Below, in pieces: positions 5,901-7,573 of a DNA stretch of 7,573 nt. The stretch lies in assembly GCA_017305815.1 (NCBI GenBank), contig JAFKJZ010000100.1, forward strand, positions 1 to 7,573, written 5' to 3'. The position numbers and the translations under genes were made by a program. The stretch is from Hyphomicrobiales bacterium. GTDB lineage: Bacteria; Pseudomonadota; Alphaproteobacteria; Rhizobiales; Kaistiaceae. The notes under the pieces are model-generated. The model made no database searches. It was not told the origin of the DNA and saw only the letters and a program-made list of their open reading frames with translations. Numbering within the stretch: the first letter of the stretch is position 1; the number at the start of each line of letters is the position of its first letter.

Positions 5901-6281
5901 CTATTTCTTCGCCTGCTGCTGGACGTCGCTTGCCGCCTTGCCCAGCGTCTCGGCCATATGCTGGCCCTGGCTCTGCACCGTCTCGACCTGGTTCTTCAGG
6001 AAGTCCTGCTGGATCTGGCCGAGTTCCTCGACCGTCCGCGCGCGCACCAGCTTCTGCGCGAAATCGAAGGAGGCGGCCATGTTCGCTTCCAGGAAGGCGA
6101 GCGCCTGGCGATTGACGTCGCGGGCGCCGGATTGCAGCGTCTTTGCGGAGGTTTCGGACTTCTCGACGGCCTTCACCGTGGCGGTCATGAAATCGTCGAA
6201 GGCCTTCTTGGCCTGATCGACGCTCTTGTCGGCAAAGGCGCGCATCTGCTCGGGGATTTCGAACGCGGTTTTGTCAGCCAT
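5901..6281 (-). CDS. Phasin, 126 aa, short phasin-2 family member
   Basis: A small, all-helical cytoplasmic protein. It opens MADKTAFEIPEQMRAFADKS, continues with AKKAFDDFMTATVKAVEKSE and carries the phasin core ALAFLEANMAASFDFAQKLV followed by RARTVEELGQIQQDFLKNQV. It ends in a Gln/Lys-rich helix (ASDVQQQAKK). This is the compact phasin form common in Hyphomicrobiales, expected on the surface of PHA granules; some short members may also act outside storage. I chose ATG 6281 because GGGAG (6292-6288) sits 6 nt before it. The in-frame ATG at 6287 directly abuts that element, and the frame further upstream (to 6398) is Cys-rich and unlike phasins. Its own promoter and the PAS gene's promoter share the intergenic region 6282-6620. 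The two phasin genes are tandem but 256 bp apart, with a palindrome between them. Confidence 0.92.
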   Translation of the reverse strand: MADKTAFEIPEQMRAFADKSVDQAKKAFDDFMTATVKAVEKSETSAKTLQSGARDVNRQALAFLEANMAASFDFAQKLVRARTVEELGQIQQDFLKNQVETVQSQGQHMAETLGKAASDVQQQAKK

Positions 6282-6287
6282 TGCCAT

Positions 6288-6292
6288 CTCCC
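6288..6292 (-). promoter_or_regulatory. Ribosome binding site deciding the start of the short phasin
   Basis: GGGAG on the minus strand lies 6 nt before ATG 6281 and 0 nt before ATG 6287, favouring the start that gives MADKTAF. Confidence 0.65.
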
Positions 6293-6620
6293 ATGTTGAG
6301 GCAAGACAACAATAGCCCCTGCGGGGAGCGACGCAAGGCGAGCCTGCAGCGAATGCTTCCGCCTGGCTCAGATTTGATGGAAGACGCAAGCAACACATTA
6401 ACCAAGGGATGGAAGAGATAAGGGAGCGCGGCCGCCACGGCGTGGACCGGGCAGGGGAGGCCCTATATTAGCTTGTCTCTGGACAAGGCGCCCCCTTGCC
6501 GCGACGCGATGGGGCGGCGGCAGCCGGGATGCGGGAACGGGATGCGCGAAAGCGGCTTGAACGGGAAGCTGCGCGGGGCGATGGTCAGAACGCCGGGATG
6601 GCGGGAAAAGTGACTTCTGT
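6293..6620. promoter_or_regulatory. Divergent intergenic region between the short phasin and the PAS protein
   Basis: No gene is seen in these 328 bp. On the plus strand CTATAT (6463-6468) resembles a rhizobial -10, but no clear -35 lies at the right distance. An inverted repeat CTTGTC-TCTG-GACAAG (6472-6487) directly follows it and could be an operator or an early RNA hairpin for the PAS gene. On the minus strand, GTTGCTTGCG (6394-6385) is only weakly like the TGC/GCA-rich elements of the 39-bp palindrome upstream of the other phasin. Confidence 0.4.
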
Positions 6621-7573
6621 ATGAGTGGACGCGATCTTGCCTATCTCGACCTGTCGGCGCTGCCGACCGTCGGACCGGCATTGCTGTCCGCGCAGCCGAG
6701 CTTCGTCTGGGCAGCGGACGGTCGCCGCGTGCTCTGGGCCAACGCCGCCGGCGCCGCCTTTTTCGGCGCCAGCGAGCTCGACCGCCTGCTCGAACGCCGC
6801 TTCTCGGACACGCTGCCCTCGACCGGCCAGATCGCCCGCTTCGCCCGGGCGCTGCCCATGGGCGCGGCGCGGATCGAGCGCATCAGCTTCGCGACCGGCG
6901 GCCGGCTGCAGAGCCTCGCCGCCAGCTGCACGCGCATCGCGCTCGCCGACAAGACGAGCGCCGTCCGCATCGCGCTCGAAGCGCCGCGCGGCGGCGCCGC
7001 CTCGCTCGTCGAGCGCGCCGAGCGGCTGACCGACGCGGTCGTCTCAGAGGATTGCCTGGTCGCCATTCTCGATGCCGCCGGCGATGTGGTCGCCGCCTCC
7101 GGCGGGCTGGATGCCCTGACGGCGGCGGAGAGCGCCATCGAGGCGCTGGTCGCCGGCATCGATCGCGGCGACGAGCGGCTGGTGAAACGCGTCATCCGCA
7201 TCGACACCGTGCGCCGCCCCGCCGGCGTCGCCCGCTTCGAGGAGGATGGTCGCCGCTACCATCTGCTGATCGTCGGCCCGGCCGAGCGGGTCCAGCTGGA
7301 ACCTCTGCCGGCCGTCGAACCGCCGCTGGTGGAACTCCCGGCCTCCGCGTCTGCACCGGTCGAGGCGGAAGCGCCCGGCGAGCCGCCGGCGATCGTGCCG
7401 GTGCCGGTTGCCTTTGCCGAACCTGAGCCGGCCGCCGAAGCCGCACCCATCGGACCCGAGACGGCTCAGCCGCCGGTCGAGCGCGCCCGGTCGATGGCGG
7501 ATATCGTCGAGGCGGTAAGCGAAACGGCGGTCGCCACGCCGGCCGAACCGGTCGATGTTTCCGGGCCCGAGCC
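6621..7573 (+). CDS. PAS-domain sensor protein, probably a histidine kinase (3' end outside window)
   Basis: The frame is open from ATG 6621 to the window edge, giving 317 residues with no stop. Residues about 24-125 are PAS-like: SFVWAADGRRVLWANAAGAAFFGA (27-50) is the typical PAS opening with the WAN motif, and IERISFATGG and VRIALEAPRG follow as strands. A second PAS-like unit spans about 142-220 (CLVAILDAAGDVVAASGG, then YHLLIVGPAE). From about 228 onward the sequence is a Pro/Glu/Ala-rich linker. There is no signal peptide or transmembrane segment, so it is cytoplasmic as far as seen. This N-terminal layout resembles large soluble PAS histidine kinases of Hyphomicrobiales in the CbrA/PdhS group, but the kinase domain is not in the window. 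The Shine-Dalgarno sequence is weak (GGGAAAAG, about 10 nt upstream); an in-frame TGA at 6558 excludes a much longer N-terminus. Confidence 0.75.
   Translation, partial: MSGRDLAYLDLSALPTVGPALLSAQPSFVWAADGRRVLWANAAGAAFFGASELDRLLERRFSDTLPSTGQIARFARALPMGAARIERISFATGGRLQSLAASCTRIALADKTSAVRIALEAPRGGAASLVERAERLTDAVVSEDCLVAILDAAGDVVAASGGLDALTAAESAIEALVAGIDRGDERLVKRVIRIDTVRRPAGVARFEEDGRRYHLLIVGPAERVQLEPLPAVEPPLVELPASASAPVEAEAPGEPPAIVPVPVAFAEPEPAAEAAPIGPETAQPPVERARSMADIVEAVSETAVATPAEPVDVSGPE

Noticed and set aside
5670..6299. A 209-codon plus-strand frame across the short phasin gene
   Set aside because: It is antisense to a well-supported phasin and begins within non-coding upstream DNA; the Leu/Arg-rich product has no recognisable motif.
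6395..6404. TTAACC considered as a CtrA site
   Set aside because: Only one half-site is present; no second TTAA lies at the 7-nt spacing needed.
6641..7207. A 188-codon minus-strand frame inside the PAS protein gene
   Set aside because: The product is a Ser/Arg/Ala-rich low-complexity sequence antisense to a frame with a clear PAS motif.

Overview
The window looks like chromosomal DNA from an alphaproteobacterium, most likely a member of the Hyphomicrobiales (Rhizobiales). The evidence is high GC content and codon use, two phasin genes next to a large PAS-sensor protein, and a tRNA-His with the alphaproteobacterial acceptor end (G1:U72, A73 and no C73). No species can be named from the sequence alone.

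Left part (1-4878), variable or accessory in character. It opens with the 3' part of a flavin-dependent monooxygenase of the NtaA/SnaA/DszA type (2-793). A gene-poor stretch follows (794-1256); it begins with what looks like the remnant of a NarL-type response regulator. Next is an intact autotransporter (1257-3512) with a signal peptide, seven HAF-type repeats, a 32-unit Thr-Pro linker and a C-terminal beta-barrel ending in Phe. A strong hairpin and a conserved gene of unknown function (3574-4353, DUF6065-like) come after it. Convergent to that gene is a decayed membrane-protein gene of the HXXEE type (4732-4272, minus strand), broken by one frameshift and one in-frame TGA.

Right part (4879-7573), core-like. 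A minus-strand tRNA-His has a readable promoter. Two minus-strand phasin genes (5644-5141 and 6281-5901) would coat polyhydroxyalkanoate granules. The first ends at a textbook rho-independent terminator, and a 39-bp near-perfect palindrome built from TTGTGCG/GCAA elements lies upstream of it, probably the operator of a phasin repressor such as PhaR. Reading right from 6621 is the N-terminal part of a PAS-containing signalling protein, probably a sensor histidine kinase, which runs off the window.

The left genes do not form an obvious pathway. The autotransporter and the DUF6065-like gene share a strand and are only 61 bp apart, so they could be cotranscribed. The most notable items are the phasin palindrome, the propeller-plus-(TP)n autotransporter, the two decaying genes and the lineage-specific tRNA-His. 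I found no CRISPR array, transposase, integrase or clearly new defence or mobile system.
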